Source: Mycolicibacter virginiensis (GTDB taxonomy: Bacteria; Actinomycetota; Actinomycetes; Mycobacteriales; Mycobacteriaceae). From it: a stretch of DNA of 64,000 nt. Position 1 is the stretch's first letter. Each line of letters starts with the position of its first letter. The translations under genes were made by a program, and so were the position numbers. The stretch spans positions 2,170,001-2,234,000 of the forward strand of contig NZ_CP092430.2 of assembly GCF_022374935.2 (NCBI RefSeq), given 5' to 3'. Shown piece after piece: positions 63,646-64,000 of the stretch. The notes beneath the pieces are model-generated. The model ran no database searches. It worked only from the letters and a program-made list of their open reading frames with translations, and was not told the origin of the DNA.

Positions 63646-63764
63646 ACGGGGGATGATCCACATCGGCGCCGTCATCTCAGGTTGAGCTGGCGGGGCCGAT
63701 GTCCTCGAAAAACCGCCGCGAGTGTCGGGTCTACGGCGTAGTTTCCCGAATGAGGGAGTAAGAA

Positions 63765-64000
63765 ATGGATGCTCACACATGCCTGCGCTGCGGCCTTGAG
63801 TCGTCCTGCTCGCGCGGAACATGGATCGACCGCCACCCGGTGGCCGTCGCTGTCATCGCCATTGCGGCCCCCGCTCGTCGTCGCCGCAACTCCGTGGCTG
63901 CTGGTCGTCGGCGCGCTCGGGGCCGTCGCCTACGTCGTGGATCGCGGGTACCGGCGTCGGCGGGCGCTGGCGTTGCGAGCGGACTGGGAGCACAAGACGC
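63765..64000 (+). pseudogene. Small Cys-rich membrane protein, frameshifted, cut by window end
   Basis: ATG 63765 with GAGGGAG 6 nt upstream starts MDAHTCLRCGLESSCSRG, a Cys-cluster N-terminus, and goes on to HPVAVAVIAIAA. At the CCCCC run (63868-63872) the sensible reading moves by one base: the other frame gives PLVVAATPWLLVVGALGAVA and then a basic tail ending ALRADWEHKT. Dropping one C would fuse them into a protein with a zinc-ribbon-like start, two membrane segments and a basic C-terminus. I recall similar small proteins in actinobacterial integrative elements, but this is not verified. Confidence 0.45.

Overview
The window is a piece of a high-GC mycobacterial chromosome. The gene order follows the Mycobacterium tuberculosis Rv1645c-Rv1713 interval very closely: MpaB-like oxygenase, adenylate cyclase, pheST, argCJBDFRGH, ABC-F ATPase, the Rv1683-like lipase/acyl-CoA ligase, TetR/ABC exporter, mpg, tyrS, the Rv1691/Rv1692 functions, tlyA, nadK, recN, steA/mctB, pyrG, nudix, xerD, O-methyltransferase, parA-like/scpA/scpB/rluB/cmk/der, then tRNA-Pro. 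A complete 16S-23S-5S operon lies just downstream of tyrS. That is the rrnB position, absent from M. tuberculosis and typical of rapid growers. The 16S helix-18 region is nevertheless of the long, slow-grower type. Together these suggest the M. terrae complex (Mycolicibacter), but the species assignment is an inference.

Layout. 1-1772: partial MpaB-like oxygenase (minus) and a class III adenylate cyclase, divergent around a perfect 16-bp palindrome. 1915-12400: two large glycine-rich PGRS proteins that carry a Sec-type signal peptide in place of a PE domain, flanking pheS-pheT. 12514-14602: FAD disulfide-type oxidoreductase and a mycothiol-dependent DinB-fold enzyme. 14715-23245: complete arginine operon argC-J-B-D-F-R-G-H with an ArgR-like dyad at the argC start and a MIRU-like element splitting the argJ/argB junction. 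23236-26102 (minus): a three-gene operon of siderophore-interacting flavoprotein, PPE protein of the PPW subfamily and canonical heme oxygenase, behind a near-perfect IdeR iron box; this is the most interesting accessory unit. 26228-36258: M15 peptidase, ABC-F ATPase, bifunctional hydrolase/acyl-CoA ligase with a Trm112-like protein, TetR plus ABC exporter, mpg, tyrS. 36259-41957: rrnB promoters, leader, 16S, spacer, 23S, 5S and terminator. 42078-50224: a fused TPR-HAD phosphatase, a 58-aa protein, tlyA, nadK, recN, steA and mctB. 50356-53742: pyrG, nudix hydrolase, xerD. 53832-60052: O-methyltransferase (minus), then the tightly coupled parA-like/scpA/scpB/rluB/cmk/der operon. 60062-63033: small secreted protein, TSUP permease, patatin-like protein. 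63184-64000: tRNA-Pro(GGG) followed by two frameshifted small reading frames that look like the edge of a decayed or integrated element.

How the parts work together. The core is housekeeping: arginine synthesis with its own repressor, aminoacyl-tRNA synthesis (PheST, TyrRS), rRNA and its modification (TlyA methylates the 16S/23S made by the neighbouring rrn operon; RluB and Der act on ribosomes), nucleotide supply (PyrG, Cmk, NadK) and chromosome maintenance (RecN, XerD, ScpAB). The accessory parts are the PE-less PGRS proteins and the iron-regulated heme/siderophore operon, which sits where M. tuberculosis carries its pks7-pks11 polyketide cluster. Gene names by analogy to M. tuberculosis rest on recalled protein sequences and gene order, not on a database search.
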